From positions 1,039,222 through 1,103,221 of the forward strand of contig CM003436.1 in assembly GCA_000331325.2 (NCBI GenBank): a stretch of DNA of 64,000 nt. Direction: 5' to 3'. This stretch comes from Crithidia fasciculata (taxonomy: Eukaryota; Euglenozoa; Kinetoplastea; Trypanosomatida; Trypanosomatidae). The notes under the pieces were generated by a model that saw nothing but the letters and a program-made list of their open reading frames with translations, made no database searches and was not told the origin of the DNA. Below are positions 54,400 to 64,000 of this stretch, in pieces (the first letter of the stretch is position 1; each line of letters opens with the position of its first letter). A program made the position numbers and the translations under genes.

Positions 54400-56277
54400 A
54401 TGACGTCTGCAGCACCCACTGCTGCGCAGACAACAACGGCAGCAGCGATGTCGTGTGTGGCCGGCACGCTGCCCCCAACGCTGCTCGCCATCATTGCCCA
54501 GTCAAACCATAAAGTAGTCGCCTACCTCGCGGCTACTCTGCCGACTGATGTGGCTGCTGTGAGCGGTTCAAGCAGCACCGCTGCGGCAGCGTCTCCCGCG
54601 AGTGGTGCGAAGTACGCCGTTTTTGACGATGCGGCGGCTGCGCGTCGCTGGACGGTGGAACTGCGTCAGTGTGGTGCAGCCACCACCGAAGAAACGTGGA
54701 GGCTGGAGAACAAATCACATCAGCAGCAGAACTCCGCTGCACCCGCTACCGCTTCTGCCGAGTCTTCGCAGCTGAAAAGCCAAGCTCAGTATTTCATGCT
54801 CCACGACACGTGGAGGGAGACGACGATCATGCCTGCCCCGCCTCCGTCGTCTGTGCAGCTGGTGCCGGCGCCAGCAGCCGGTGCAGCTTCAACTTTGGTC
54901 GCTAGTTCCCGCCCCAGCGCGCCGTCCAACGCCTCTCACGAGCTACAAACGGCCGCGGAGGGAACCGCTAAGCGGACGAACGCTCCTGCAAAGACAGACG
55001 AAAGCATCGGTGCCACGAGTTCCCCTCTGTCCCACCCAGCGTCATCACCAACTACCACGCACTTGCAAGCGAAGCAGCCCAGCTCATCGGGGCTCGTCTC
55101 GAATCTGAAGGGCCTCTCCATGCAGGAGCTGGCCAACCAGCACAACGCACTCTCCCGCCTTCTCGTGCAGACCCTTGCACCGCAGCGCATGACGGTGGCC
55201 CTCGTCGTGCACCAGGTCTGCACCGCCTCGTCCGAAGAGACAGCAGGGCTGATCTGCAGTCTGCGCGATGACGCTGCTGGCCCGCATTCTGGGGAGCCGC
55301 TGCGCTACACCGAGGCCGCCGTCGCAGCTGCTGTAGAGCACCTCACGGTGCCCAACCCTCGCCAGCCGAAGCAGCGGGAGTTGAAGAGTGAGGCCTACCT
55401 CCTCATGAACGTCGGCGGCTTCGCGGATGGCGAGCTGCGGCACAAGGCAGTCAACAGAGCCTACCCCGCGCTGGCGCACCACTGGCCCGCCTCCGCCCCT
55501 CTCCTCGACGCCATGGAGCGCTACGCCGATCGCGAGGTGGTGCTCGAGACGCGGAAGCGCCACCCAGCCCTGACGGCACCCAACGCGAGCAACAGCAACA
55601 GCGGCGGCGGCGGCGGCGCCGGTGATCGTACGGGTCGCAAGCGGCAGCGCTCGCGCTCCTCAGCCAGCTCCGCGGACGACGAGTCGGACAGAGACAACGA
55701 GGTGCACGTGGCAGCGGCTTCTTCGTCTACGCCAGTGTCGGCCCAAAGCACAGGCGTCAGTGCGGCCCCGGTGCAGCGCGCTTTTCTCTTTGAGTCACTG
55801 CAGCAGTGCCCGCAGTCGCTCGAGCGTGGGGACCTTCACGCCTGGCGCACCAGCCCCGAAGCAGCGCAGGTGAAGGAGGCGCTGCAGGCTGCCGTAACGC
55901 TGGCCCCCGCAGACGCGTTCACCAGAAGTGCGTCTGTTGCCGCCACTGCGTCTTCTTGTACCCTGTCTGCTCTCCCTATCGCCACCGAGGAGGACGTCAC
56001 AGTGCTGCGAGGACGCTATGATGCGCTGGCACACGCAGAGGAGGCTCTCGAGCGGCAGCTACGGGACTACGGCGACACGGTGCATGAGCTGCGCAAGTGG
56101 TACCGCGAGGAGCAGTGCGCGCCGCAGTTCCGACTGGAACTGGCAGTGTGGGTGCAGTCGCAGGAGGAGGCACGTGCCGCGTTGGTCACGCTGCACGAGC
56201 GTATCCACGCCGTCCGCTACACGCTGGAGCGCGACCTGAGCGAGTACCTGCACCTTCACGCCCTGCGAGTCCTCTGA
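54400..56277 (+). CDS. hypothetical nuclear protein, possible ELL-like elongation factor
   Basis: 625 aa from the ATG at 54400. It is not recognised with certainty. Visible parts: an N-terminal segment at about 30-130 (HKVVAYLAATLPTD, YAVFDDAAAARRW); a low-complexity Ala/Ser/Pro stretch; a folded helical region at about 240-385 (QRMTVALVVHQV from 262, AYPALAHHWP ending at 363); a basic nuclear-localisation-like segment GRKRQRSRS at 412-420 followed by an acidic patch; and a C-terminal helical region at about 528-625 rich in E, R and L. The order, spacing and total length resemble metazoan ELL (about 620 aa: N-terminal barrel, winged helix containing a DWP motif, basic linker, C-terminal occludin/ELL helices). 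The resemblance is by eye only, with weak identity, so the function is a hypothesis; the coding call itself is firm. Confidence 0.85.
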   Translation: MTSAAPTAAQTTTAAAMSCVAGTLPPTLLAIIAQSNHKVVAYLAATLPTDVAAVSGSSSTAAAASPASGAKYAVFDDAAAARRWTVELRQCGAATTEETWRLENKSHQQQNSAAPATASAESSQLKSQAQYFMLHDTWRETTIMPAPPPSSVQLVPAPAAGAASTLVASSRPSAPSNASHELQTAAEGTAKRTNAPAKTDESIGATSSPLSHPASSPTTTHLQAKQPSSSGLVSNLKGLSMQELANQHNALSRLLVQTLAPQRMTVALVVHQVCTASSEETAGLICSLRDDAAGPHSGEPLRYTEAAVAAAVEHLTVPNPRQPKQRELKSEAYLLMNVGGFADGELRHKAVNRAYPALAHHWPASAPLLDAMERYADREVVLETRKRHPALTAPNASNSNSGGGGGAGDRTGRKRQRSRSSASSADDESDRDNEVHVAAASSSTPVSAQSTGVSAAPVQRAFLFESLQQCPQSLERGDLHAWRTSPEAAQVKEALQAAVTLAPADAFTRSASVAATASSCTLSALPIATEEDVTVLRGRYDALAHAEEALERQLRDYGDTVHELRKWYREEQCAPQFRLELAVWVQSQEEARAALVTLHERIHAVRYTLERDLSEYLHLHALRVL

Positions 56278-56961
56278 GCAACGAGTGGGAGCGTGCACGT
56301 ACACACATTGCTTTCCCTCGAACTGATTCTTTCCCTGGCAAGCAGCTAAACGCAAAAAAAAAAATGTTCAGAACAACAATTCGACACTCACAGAGGAAGT
56401 TGCAGAAGAGGAGTCGCATCTTCGACTCAACGTCCTTTTGTTTTTCCCTTCCTGTGTGACTTTTTTGATGTTGCAATAATAGAGGAAGCAAAAGGTTAGA
56501 GAAGCGCTAGCCTAAGCAAGAGGTTTGCCCATGCTTCTCCGGACGCGCCTGCCTTCCTTTCTCTCTCTCTACTGCCCACTCTACACTACAGCTTGTTCTC
56601 TTTCAACCTACTCGCCTCTTTTTTTTCTCTGTCTGTCTTCTTCGTTGTTCAACCATGCACACTTAATTTGTTCCCGCTGGCCGCTCCTGCCCTTAATTTT
56701 CTAGCTTTAGAAAGAAACTACTCGAGAAAGAGATTGACGCATACGCACGCACGCCTACACGTACACATCCACGACTGCATTAACGAACCGAGAAGAAAAG
56801 AAAGCAGAAAGCAAAAAGAACGAGGGAGCCGAGACCCGCTATCTTCGGGTTGCTTTTTCTAGTTGTTGCTGTGATTGTTTTTCTTTGCTGTTTTCTACCC
56901 ACTGGCGCCATCACCTACACACACGTACACCCACATACACACAAACACACACACACCTGAT
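56278..56961. other. spacer before methyltransferase
   Basis: No gene. C/T-rich sequence at 56585-56650; AG at 56861-56862 after TGCTTTTTCT is the last AG before the start codon at 56962, so the 5' UTR is at least 99 nt and contains the CA-rich tract. Confidence 0.6.
56913..56957. repeat. CA-rich tract in 5' leader
   Basis: An interrupted (CA)n run directly upstream of the ATG at 56962, inside the predicted 5' UTR. Confidence 0.75.
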
Positions 56962-58329
56962 ATGTCGGCAACCGCCAGCCCCGGCGAGCACGTTAGCAGC
57001 AACGGCGGCGCAGCGCCGCAGCGGTCGTCGCCGTCGGCGGGTAAGTCGAGCGAGGCGCCATGCGACAAGCACCAGGGCGTGCCGCCTCCTCCCTACTCCG
57101 TGGACAGCGCGATCGGTGGCCACCCGATGCCGCTCTATCAGCCGCACGCCCCCGCGCCTGGCGTAGTGATCGACCCCGACATGATCGAGGACCACATCAG
57201 CTTCCTGCGCACCGTGCGCGCCTTCCACCACTACAAGCGCCAGGCCATGGCGGCGCGTGAGATGCGGCGCACGAACTTCCGCAAGCTGCAGGACCAGCAC
57301 CGCGACCTCCTCTGCATTGACCTTGACAAGATCCTCGACAAGTACCTCGAGTGCATCGAGGTGAACAGCACCTTCTTCGACGCCATCTGCGAGGCCAGCG
57401 AGGAGCTCTTCGACAGCTACTGGCCGGAGGGGACGACGGTGCGCATGGAGGAGGTGCCGCCGCCGACGCCGCTTGACATGGACAAGGTCTTCTCCACGCT
57501 GCGGCAGTTCGTGCGCGACTGGTCGGCCGAGGGCGTTGCCGAGCGCGACTGCGTGTACAAGCCCATTCTCGACACGCTCGACCGCTGCTTCCCGAACCGT
57601 AGCGAGCGAGAAAACGTGCGGGTGCTCATCCCTGGCGCCGGTCTCTGCCGCCTCTCCGTCGAGCTCGCCCTGCGCGGCTTCTTTGCCCAGGCGAACGAGT
57701 TTAGCTACCACATGCTCATCGCGGGCCACTACATCCAGAACCACGTCTTCGAGTCGTGCCAGCACCGCATTTATCCCTATAGCGACAGCACCTGCAACCT
57801 CGTCAACCGCGCCGACCAGTTTGCCGAGGTGCAGATCCCCGACCTCTGCGCGTCGGAGGCGATCGATGGGCTGCGCGACGAGGGCCTCAGCTTCGGCCAG
57901 CTCTCCATGGTTGCCGGCGACTTCACCGAGGTCTACGCAAAGCCGCACCAGCACAAGACGTGGTCGGTTGTCGCCACCTGCTTCTTCATTGACACGGCGC
58001 ACAACATTATCGAGTACCTGGAGATCATCTACAACCTCCTCGTGCCGGGCGGCTACTGGGTGAACGTCGGCCCGCTGCTCTACCACTTCGCCGACAGCGC
58101 TGATGACATGTCGATCGAGTTGTCCCTCGGCGAGGTGCTCACGGTGGCGCAGCGCATCGGCTTCGTGCTGAACGGCCCGCCGACTTTCATTGACACCACC
58201 TACACGAACAACCAGCGCAGCATGAAGCAGCTGGTGTACCGCTGCGCCTTCTTTGTGCTGCAGCGGCCGCTGACCGACACCCGCGACAAGGACCACAAAC
58301 CAGGCAGCGTCGAGGTGAAGCTGGTCTAA
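56962..58329 (+). CDS. carnosine/histidine N-methyltransferase-like (N2227 family)
   Basis: 455 aa from the ATG at 56962 (MSATASPGEH). A polar Pro/Gly/Ser N-terminus of about 60 aa is followed by an N2227-family SAM-dependent methyltransferase. The SAM-binding motif VLIPGAG is at 221-227, then ...NEFSYHML; the catalytic-region motif CFFIDTAHN has Asp at 344; GYWVNVGPLLYHF has Tyr-His at 374-375; ELSLGEV and a C-terminal YRCAFFVLQRP strand complete the fold. These match human CARNMT1, which methylates carnosine and, from more recent work as I recall it, histidines in C3H zinc-finger proteins. Trypanosomatids are not known to me to make carnosine, so a protein-histidine substrate is the more attractive guess. 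It lacks a signal peptide or membrane segment and is probably cytosolic or nuclear. Confidence 0.88.
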   Translation: MSATASPGEHVSSNGGAAPQRSSPSAGKSSEAPCDKHQGVPPPPYSVDSAIGGHPMPLYQPHAPAPGVVIDPDMIEDHISFLRTVRAFHHYKRQAMAAREMRRTNFRKLQDQHRDLLCIDLDKILDKYLECIEVNSTFFDAICEASEELFDSYWPEGTTVRMEEVPPPTPLDMDKVFSTLRQFVRDWSAEGVAERDCVYKPILDTLDRCFPNRSERENVRVLIPGAGLCRLSVELALRGFFAQANEFSYHMLIAGHYIQNHVFESCQHRIYPYSDSTCNLVNRADQFAEVQIPDLCASEAIDGLRDEGLSFGQLSMVAGDFTEVYAKPHQHKTWSVVATCFFIDTAHNIIEYLEIIYNLLVPGGYWVNVGPLLYHFADSADDMSIELSLGEVLTVAQRIGFVLNGPPTFIDTTYTNNQRSMKQLVYRCAFFVLQRPLTDTRDKDHKPGSVEVKLV

Positions 58330-60196
58330 CGCACACGAAGGGAATGACGGGCTTGTACGCTGAGAGGGAGAGATTCAGGGTGAGCGGAGCGGCGTGTGGA
58401 TGTGGAGAAGAGCTTGGTTGTATGAGTGGCAGCGTATCGTGTGCGTAAGTACTGTTTGCGCCGCCCTTAAAAAAAAGAAAAAGTAATAACGACATGAAAA
58501 TGAGAGAGCAAACACAGGTAAAAAAAAATTTACTGTTGTGAGATGGCTTCGGTTCTTTTCTTTTTTTTTTTAGTGGTGCGTCGGCACCTTTATGCTGTGC
58601 GATTGCGGGAAAAAAAAAGCCCGCTGTTGATGTTCCGACGGCCCCTCCCTTTTTTTTTTTGCTATTCTAATTAAGGAGAGAGAGGCACATTAACAGAGAT
58701 TGATGAAAAGAGGAGAAACGGGCCATGAAACACACAGGAAATGTTAAGAAGAGCGTCATAAGAGAGTATATTGCTTCGTGTTGTTTTCCACTTTGCGTAG
58801 GTGTTTTCCTCTTTAGCCATCCTTTTTTTTTTTCTGCGTGTGTGGGCAAAGCTCCAAACAAATTAGGCTCTCTTTCTCTCACTGGCAGTGTTGCCAGGCG
58901 GTGTTGGCTTTCTCCCGCTTCTCTTTATCCTGAAAAAAAAAAACATTAGAGCGCGGTATATGCATGTGTCTGGCTGCGCCTCTCTCTCTTGATGCTTCTG
59001 CCCTTTCCTGCTCACCGTTTGAAGGGTTTGTCATGACGAACAGGAGACGATTGCCGACGAGAAGGCAAGCATATCCTTCAGTTTCAGCTTTTTGTTACAC
59101 CCGTTATCTTTTTCATGGATGTGGCTTGCGAGAGCGGAGATGGCGTAGCAGCGCATGTGTGCATCTGTGTTTGTTGTTGTGGCTCTTTGGTGCTTCCTTT
59201 GCTACCTCATGTTGTTGTGGGGCTTATCTCTTCTCTTTTATTTCTTTTTTTTTCTAAAATAAAGTGTGATACTCGTTGTCGATCAGTGCAACTTTTTTTT
59301 TTACTACTATTTTCCAAAGGTGATTCCTACTATTATTATTGGCGGCTCCTCTGGTGAGAATTCGACTGCCACGTGCGTTGCGCACGAGTCCAACTAAAGA
59401 GAACCTTCCCTCGCACACATTTACTCGTCTTTTTTTTTCACTCACTCTCTCTGAGCGAGAGTATGTGTTGTCTCACACCATGCGTCACCTTCTGACGTTC
59501 CTATCACTCTGTTGTCACTGTTTGTATGTGTCTGGTTTTATTTTTCTTTGGGTTTTACCTAAAGCTGGTACTTACCTTTCCACGCAGCTCTCCTGTAAGG
59601 CAGCTGCCGTGCAACTTATCTTTTTTTCCATCTTCCATACCCTCCACTTTGAGGAGAAACAAGAAAAAAAAGCTGAAAACGCTTGATCAGAGAGCGAGAA
59701 TGTCTGCCACACGGGCTGTCTGACGTGCAGCGCAGCAACGGCGACGGCGGTGTGTCTCGTGGTATTCGCCTACGTGGCCGAGGCGTACTGTGATTGGAAG
59801 CCTTTTCTGTGTCTTTTCTGTTTTTTTTTTCATTTCCCTGTGTGTAGCTGCCGATCCTCACTCTCAACGCAGCACCAAGGACTGTCTGTACATCCCTCCT
59901 TCACTGGAGGGGAAGCGCCTCCTCGCCTCCACCAATGCTAATTTGCGGATCTGCTGTAGTACTATCTCTCTTTTCTATGAGCTTTTGCGTACTTCACTGT
60001 TCCCTCCTCATTTACCTCTCATCTTCTTTTCCTTCGCTCCGTCTCCTTCGCCGCCTTTGAAATTTTCTCAATACTTTTACGAGGAGCTGCTTAACAGTGG
60101 GTTTAACGATTCGTGGTGCACACGTCACCCAAGCAGACGAAGCATACACTCTCTCCCTTGGCAACCAGCATTTCACCTCCACAGAAACACAACGCT
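58330..60196. other. spacer between methyltransferase and EF-hand gene
   Basis: About 1.9 kb, AT-rich with T runs and no supportable gene. A C/T-rich tract at about 60000-60055 and AG at 60082-60083 give a plausible acceptor for the gene at 60197. Confidence 0.6.
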
Positions 60197-61348
60197 ATGA
60201 AGTCGTCTTCAGCCGCTACGTCATCGCGGCTGTCCGTCGCACACAACGAGGCTGTCGCTCCGGACGAAGACGACACGCCGATCCAGCTGCCAACGGTAAA
60301 TCTCAACCCCTCCAAGTCCCCGCGCAGCGTCCGCTTTGCCCCTACTGCCGCAGACGACGAGCGGGGGAGCCACTACAGCAACGCTATCAGCCCGAGCGGG
60401 TCGTTCATTGGGTCGCACCACGACGGCGGCGATCTTCTCGCTTGCGTCGCGAGTCCTCCGCAGCGCATGGAGGAGCTGCCGCCGTTCAGCCTCACGCGCG
60501 AGGACGTCGAGGCCGCCTTTGAGTTTCTCGACGTGAACGGCAGCGGACTGCTGACCATGTCGAACCTGAAGCAGCGCCTCTCCGCCTTCTACCCGCAGCT
60601 GACGAGCAAGGAGTACAAGTTCCTCGTCGAGGACCCAAGCGGTAACAACGGCGTGAGTGGCGGCGGCGGCAGCGGCGGTGGCAACGCGCACAACGGACCT
60701 GCTGAGCCATCGACCGCCGCGCCGGCCTCCACGTTGACCGCAGCAGGCGAGGGAGGGAAAGCCGACGGCGGCAACGCAGCGGCTCCTGCTGGAAAGAGCG
60801 CCAACAGCGAGCCCACAGGCGCGTCGGCAGCGACCGGCGGCGGTGGCGGTGGCGACTTGCCGCCGTCACCTGATGGCCCCTTGAGCGGTGGCAGCTCGCG
60901 GGTGTACGGCAGCCGCGCTGGCCTCGACGTCGATCAGCTCTGGGACGTCATCCACTCCTTCCAGCAGCTGCAGCTGAACATCGGGGCGGGTGCCGCGGCG
61001 GAGCCGACACATCGTCCCATCGCCAGCGGCGGCGCGCGTCGCCACGGCAGTCCTGGTCACCTTGTGCCGTCTGCGGACGCCGGCGTGGCGGCCTCGCTGC
61101 TGCACAGCGCTGGCGAGGGCGGCTTCGATGCTGTCGGCGAGGCTTTCCGCGTGTACGACCCTCGCAACACGCACTACGTGGAGCGTGAGGTGCTGTCGCG
61201 GATTATGGCTCAAATCGGCTTCGGTGAGCTCAACGAGGAGGATCTGACGCTGCTGGTGGGCACGGCAGACTTCGACGGGGATGGCCGCATCAGTCTCGAC
61301 GACTTCCGCCGCTTGGTGAACATGAAGGGACGCTTCAAAAAGGCATAG
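60197..61348 (+). CDS. calmodulin-like EF-hand protein with split second EF-hand
   Basis: 383 aa from the ATG at 60197 (MKSSSAATSSR); upstream in-frame codons lack an ATG. The N-terminal about 100 residues are polar and Ser-rich. EF-hand 1 has the loop DVNGSGLLTMSN at 112-123 (Asn at position 12 in place of Glu, likely weaker). EF-hand 2 seems to start at about 136 (TSKEYKFLVED) and resume at about 243 (LDVDQLWDVI), interrupted by about 95 Gly/Ala/Ser-rich residues. EF-hand 3, DPRNTHYVEREV at 321-332, is degenerate and unlikely to bind calcium. EF-hand 4, DFDGDGRISLDD at 358-369, is near-canonical, so at least one calcium site is probable. No membrane segment or N-terminal Gly-Cys acylation signal is seen. 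Function unknown; presumably a calcium sensor or cytoskeletal component. Confidence 0.88.
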   Translation: MKSSSAATSSRLSVAHNEAVAPDEDDTPIQLPTVNLNPSKSPRSVRFAPTAADDERGSHYSNAISPSGSFIGSHHDGGDLLACVASPPQRMEELPPFSLTREDVEAAFEFLDVNGSGLLTMSNLKQRLSAFYPQLTSKEYKFLVEDPSGNNGVSGGGGSGGGNAHNGPAEPSTAAPASTLTAAGEGGKADGGNAAAPAGKSANSEPTGASAATGGGGGGDLPPSPDGPLSGGSSRVYGSRAGLDVDQLWDVIHSFQQLQLNIGAGAAAEPTHRPIASGGARRHGSPGHLVPSADAGVAASLLHSAGEGGFDAVGEAFRVYDPRNTHYVEREVLSRIMAQIGFGELNEEDLTLLVGTADFDGDGRISLDDFRRLVNMKGRFKKA

Positions 61349-62170
61349 AAGCAGCGGGTTGTAATTGTTCTCTGCGTCATACGCTTTCTTGTTTTTTTTT
61401 ATCTTTTTCTCTTACATATGGGAAATAGCCCACCGATGTACAAAACAGAAGGAGAGCTGCGGCTCCTTTGAGAAAAAAAAAACGAAAACATATTCAACTT
61501 TGCGTAACTTCACGCGCTGAGGCTTTATTATTCTCTTTTCCTTCATTATTTAAAGCAACCACTCTCGCCGTCTTAGTGCCTGCATTGTGATTGTGAACTT
61601 GCGACGCACATCACTTAGTTGTCCTGTGCGTCCTGCGATTGCGGCAGCGGAAGCGTACTTTGTTCATAGCGTGAATGTGTGTGTGGATGTAGTTGGGCAA
61701 TGGGCAACCTCACGCCTTTTTTTTTCGGCGCTAACGGACATTCCCCGCTAAAAAAGGTAAACAAACACAGTACACTTATCTGCATTTAGTGAAGGTCAGC
61801 TTTTCTTTTACGAGCACAGCTTTTGGACACCCATTCTCCTCCTCTCTTAAACTCTCCCGCCTCGGCTTTACCCCTACGTGCATCCATCACAACCGATTCA
61901 CACGACCGCCTTTTCGCACTTCAGAACAATCCCAATCCACTTACCTCTCAACAAAAAAGAAAAGCAAAATAAATCTAAGTAACAAGGTATCTGTTTAAAT
62001 TCCTTTTCTCTTTTAAAAGCCTTTAATTTTATAACCCTCTCAAAAAAAAAAAAGAAATAAAAAGCTGCGCACCTTTACCAGATATTTGCCATCTGTACTT
62101 CTATTTCTCGTTTCTTATTCATCTCAAGTCGCTCACCGCTTTCCCCTTCTACGTCTCACATCACTCCACC
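61349..62170. other. spacer before UPRT
   Basis: No gene; A/T runs. C/T-rich sequence at 62095-62125 then AG at 62127-62128, 42 nt before the ATG, is the likely splice acceptor. Confidence 0.6.
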
Positions 62171-62923
62171 ATGTCCAACTCCGCCGGGACAACTGCCGTG
62201 CACATGCACAGCGCCACGGCTGTCGAGCATGAAAGCACAATGCAGATTCTGAACATGTTCCCCGGCCACCTCCACCTCCTGCCGCAGACCCCGCAGCTGC
62301 ACTTTCTCTTCACGGTGATCCGCAACGTTGAGACGCAGCGCACCGACTTCGTCTTCTACTCGGAGCGCATCATGCGCCTCATTCTCGAGGCCGCGCTGTG
62401 CATGATCCCAGTGGAGCCGTGCAACGTCATCACCCCTACCGGCGCCGTCTACAAGGGCGTCCGCCCCGACGAGCGCGGCATCATCGGCGTCTCCATCATG
62501 CGCGCCGGCGAGTCGATGGAGCGCGTGCTGCGTGAGATGTGCCGCGGCGTCCGCATCGGCAAGATCCTCGTCCAGCGCGACGAGGCGAGCGCCGACAAGG
62601 GCCCGGACTCGCGCTTCAGCTACAGCAAGATGCCCAAGGACGTCGCCAGCCGCCGCGTGCTGCTGCTGGACCCCATGTGCGCCACCGGTGGCAGCGCCAT
62701 CAAGGCGACCGAGATCTTGATCAACGAGTACGGCGTGCCGGAGGAGAACATCATCTTCCTGAACCTCGTCGCTGCCCCTGCCGGCATCAAGAAGTTCCTC
62801 GGCCGCTTCCCCAAGATCCAGATCGTGACGGCCGCCATCGACGACGACCTCGATGAGAACATGTACATCCTGCCGGGTCTCGGCGACTTTGGCGATCGCT
62901 ACTTCGGCACCGTCGCTGACTAA
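62171..62923 (+). CDS. uracil phosphoribosyltransferase
   Basis: 250 aa. Catalyses uracil + PRPP to UMP + pyrophosphate in pyrimidine salvage. The phosphoribosyltransferase motif LLLDPMCATGGS (Asp-Pro at 167-168) binds PRPP, and the C-terminal GLGDFGDRYFGT binds uracil, as in bacterial and protozoan UPRTs; both are complete. MRAGESM and the QRDEAS segment also match the family. Length and start (CCACCATG context) fit, with an N-terminal extension of about 30 residues relative to bacterial enzymes. Cytosolic by appearance (no signal, no C-terminal SKL). From memory, Leishmania UPRT is on chromosome 34 near myosin and ABCB genes, consistent with this neighbourhood. Confidence 0.95.
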   Translation: MSNSAGTTAVHMHSATAVEHESTMQILNMFPGHLHLLPQTPQLHFLFTVIRNVETQRTDFVFYSERIMRLILEAALCMIPVEPCNVITPTGAVYKGVRPDERGIIGVSIMRAGESMERVLREMCRGVRIGKILVQRDEASADKGPDSRFSYSKMPKDVASRRVLLLDPMCATGGSAIKATEILINEYGVPEENIIFLNLVAAPAGIKKFLGRFPKIQIVTAAIDDDLDENMYILPGLGDFGDRYFGTVAD

Positions 62924-64000
62924 GCGGCGCTCTTGTGCAAGAAACGATAGGGAAGAGGTGTGAGTGGCCTGTCAATCTTTGCAGCTTTTTCTGTTTCTTT
63001 CTGGTTGTTCTCACACGGTCGTTGAGCTGCTTCTCGGCCTCCTCTACACAAAGCCCTTCGCTTTTCACTGGCGAGTGTCCTGCTGTCCTGTTGCTGTGGC
63101 TGCGGTTCTAAGACACGGCCAACAGGCACAGACGGAGAAAGAAGGAGAGTGAAGGAGTGGTGGAGGCGGTGCGCGTTGATGAGGCGTACGACAGCCGGTG
63201 TTTGCAGAGTCAGTGCTTCGCCTGAGCGAGCGTGCCTACAAGTAAAACTTGGGGCAGTGCGGCACGGCTTAGTGATCTCTTTGTTCAATTCGTGCTTTTT
63301 TTTCTTTTCCTTTTGCGAAGCGTGTGCTAACGGATGCAGTGGGCTGTGTGTCACTGTTGACTAACAAAGTCTTATAGGAAGGGTGTGAGAGGAAGAAGGG
63401 GGAAGAAACTGTTGAAGCGCCGTGAGGATTTTAGACGGTGGCAAAGCAAGGTCCAGCCGCGGCAGAGAGGCACGTATGTTGTGTGTGGAGGAGTGATGGC
63501 GGTGATAGCGAGGTGGCGACCTGGGCACACGCATGCCCATCGAAAGCTCTACGAGAAAAAAAGGCGCGCGTGTTTCAAAATTGTTGATGCTTTTTCTGCC
63601 AAAATGAATGGGGTATATTTGAATCATTTTTTTCCTCCCCTTGTTCCCCAATAGAGGTTTGGGTGGCGGCTGGAATCGTCTCGTCGATAATCGTTCTTTT
63701 CACCTTTCGCCTTTCCCGCAATCGAATTCGTTCTCACGCTCTCGTCGAGCGTGCTGGTCAAACGCACACTCCATCTCGCACACCCACGTGTTACGTCCCT
63801 TACTCTCCCTCCGCCACTGTGCGTCTCCGTGCTGGCTGTTGCCACGAGGTTTTCTTTTCGTAATCCCCACTTGCTGAAATGGCGCTTCGACGGACGGTTT
63901 TGTTTTCGTGGGTTTGCGCTCTTCATTGTCTGTGATTTTACTTTTCTTTTGTATGAAGAGGTGGAGTGCTTTTTTTTCTCCCTCTCTTCACTTCTGTTCT
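62924..64000. other. right-end flank downstream of UPRT
   Basis: About 1.1 kb with no supportable gene; 3' UTR of UPRT and the beginning of the next intergenic region. C/T-rich patches near 63690-63830 may belong to a gene beyond the window. Confidence 0.55.

Noticed and set aside
1-64000. Retroelements, DNA transposons, CRISPR arrays, rRNA, spliced-leader RNA genes
   Set aside because: No reverse transcriptase, transposase, terminal repeats, spaced direct repeats or recognisable RNA gene sequence were seen. Short degenerate SIDER-type elements in the spacers cannot be excluded by eye.
1-64000. Strand-switch region or convergent transcription
   Set aside because: Every supported gene is on the + strand, so no switch point lies inside the window.

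Overview
The window is chromosomal DNA of a trypanosomatid, most likely a Leishmania-related species (Leishmaniinae). All genes lie on the + strand as one directional cluster. No coding sequence shows an intron. Each start codon is preceded by a polypyrimidine tract and an AG, the signature of spliced-leader trans-splicing. Coding regions are GC-rich, while the spacers are AT-rich and full of T and A runs. The gene content (tuzins, amastins, P-glycoprotein-type ABC transporters, a kinetoplastid-type myosin I, uracil phosphoribosyltransferase) resembles, from memory, part of Leishmania chromosome 34. That synteny was not tested and the species cannot be named.

Layout. 1-6222: three tandem tuzin genes (the first only as its 3' end). 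6593-15590: four tandem repeat units of about 2.25 kb, each with one amastin gene; three encode identical proteins and the fourth differs at eight residues. 17430-31690: five more, progressively divergent amastin genes separated by long AT-rich spacers. 35697-45468: two tandem full-length ABCB (MDR/P-glycoprotein-like) transporters whose nucleotide-binding halves are almost identical while the membrane halves differ. 49662-62923: a denser housekeeping segment with myosin I (WW and FYVE-like tail), a nuclear-looking protein that may be an ELL-type elongation factor, a carnosine/histidine N-methyltransferase-like enzyme, a calmodulin-like EF-hand protein and uracil phosphoribosyltransferase.

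The left two thirds is a surface/membrane accessory region (amastins, transporters) shaped by tandem duplication and gene conversion. The right third holds unrelated single-copy genes. Since trypanosomatid genes are co-transcribed, regulation is expected mainly through the long untranslated regions, which fits the large spacers around the amastin genes.

The observations most worth following up are: the possible ELL-like factor (54400-56277); the Tudor-like, SAM-like, membrane-segment and P-loop layout of the tuzins with mitochondrial-looking N-termini; the FYVE-like domain of myosin I lacking the lipid-binding residues; the EF-hand loop split by about 95 low-complexity residues; and the visible mosaic gene conversion in the amastin array and ABCB pair. 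No RNA genes, CRISPR arrays, transposons or retroelements could be supported.
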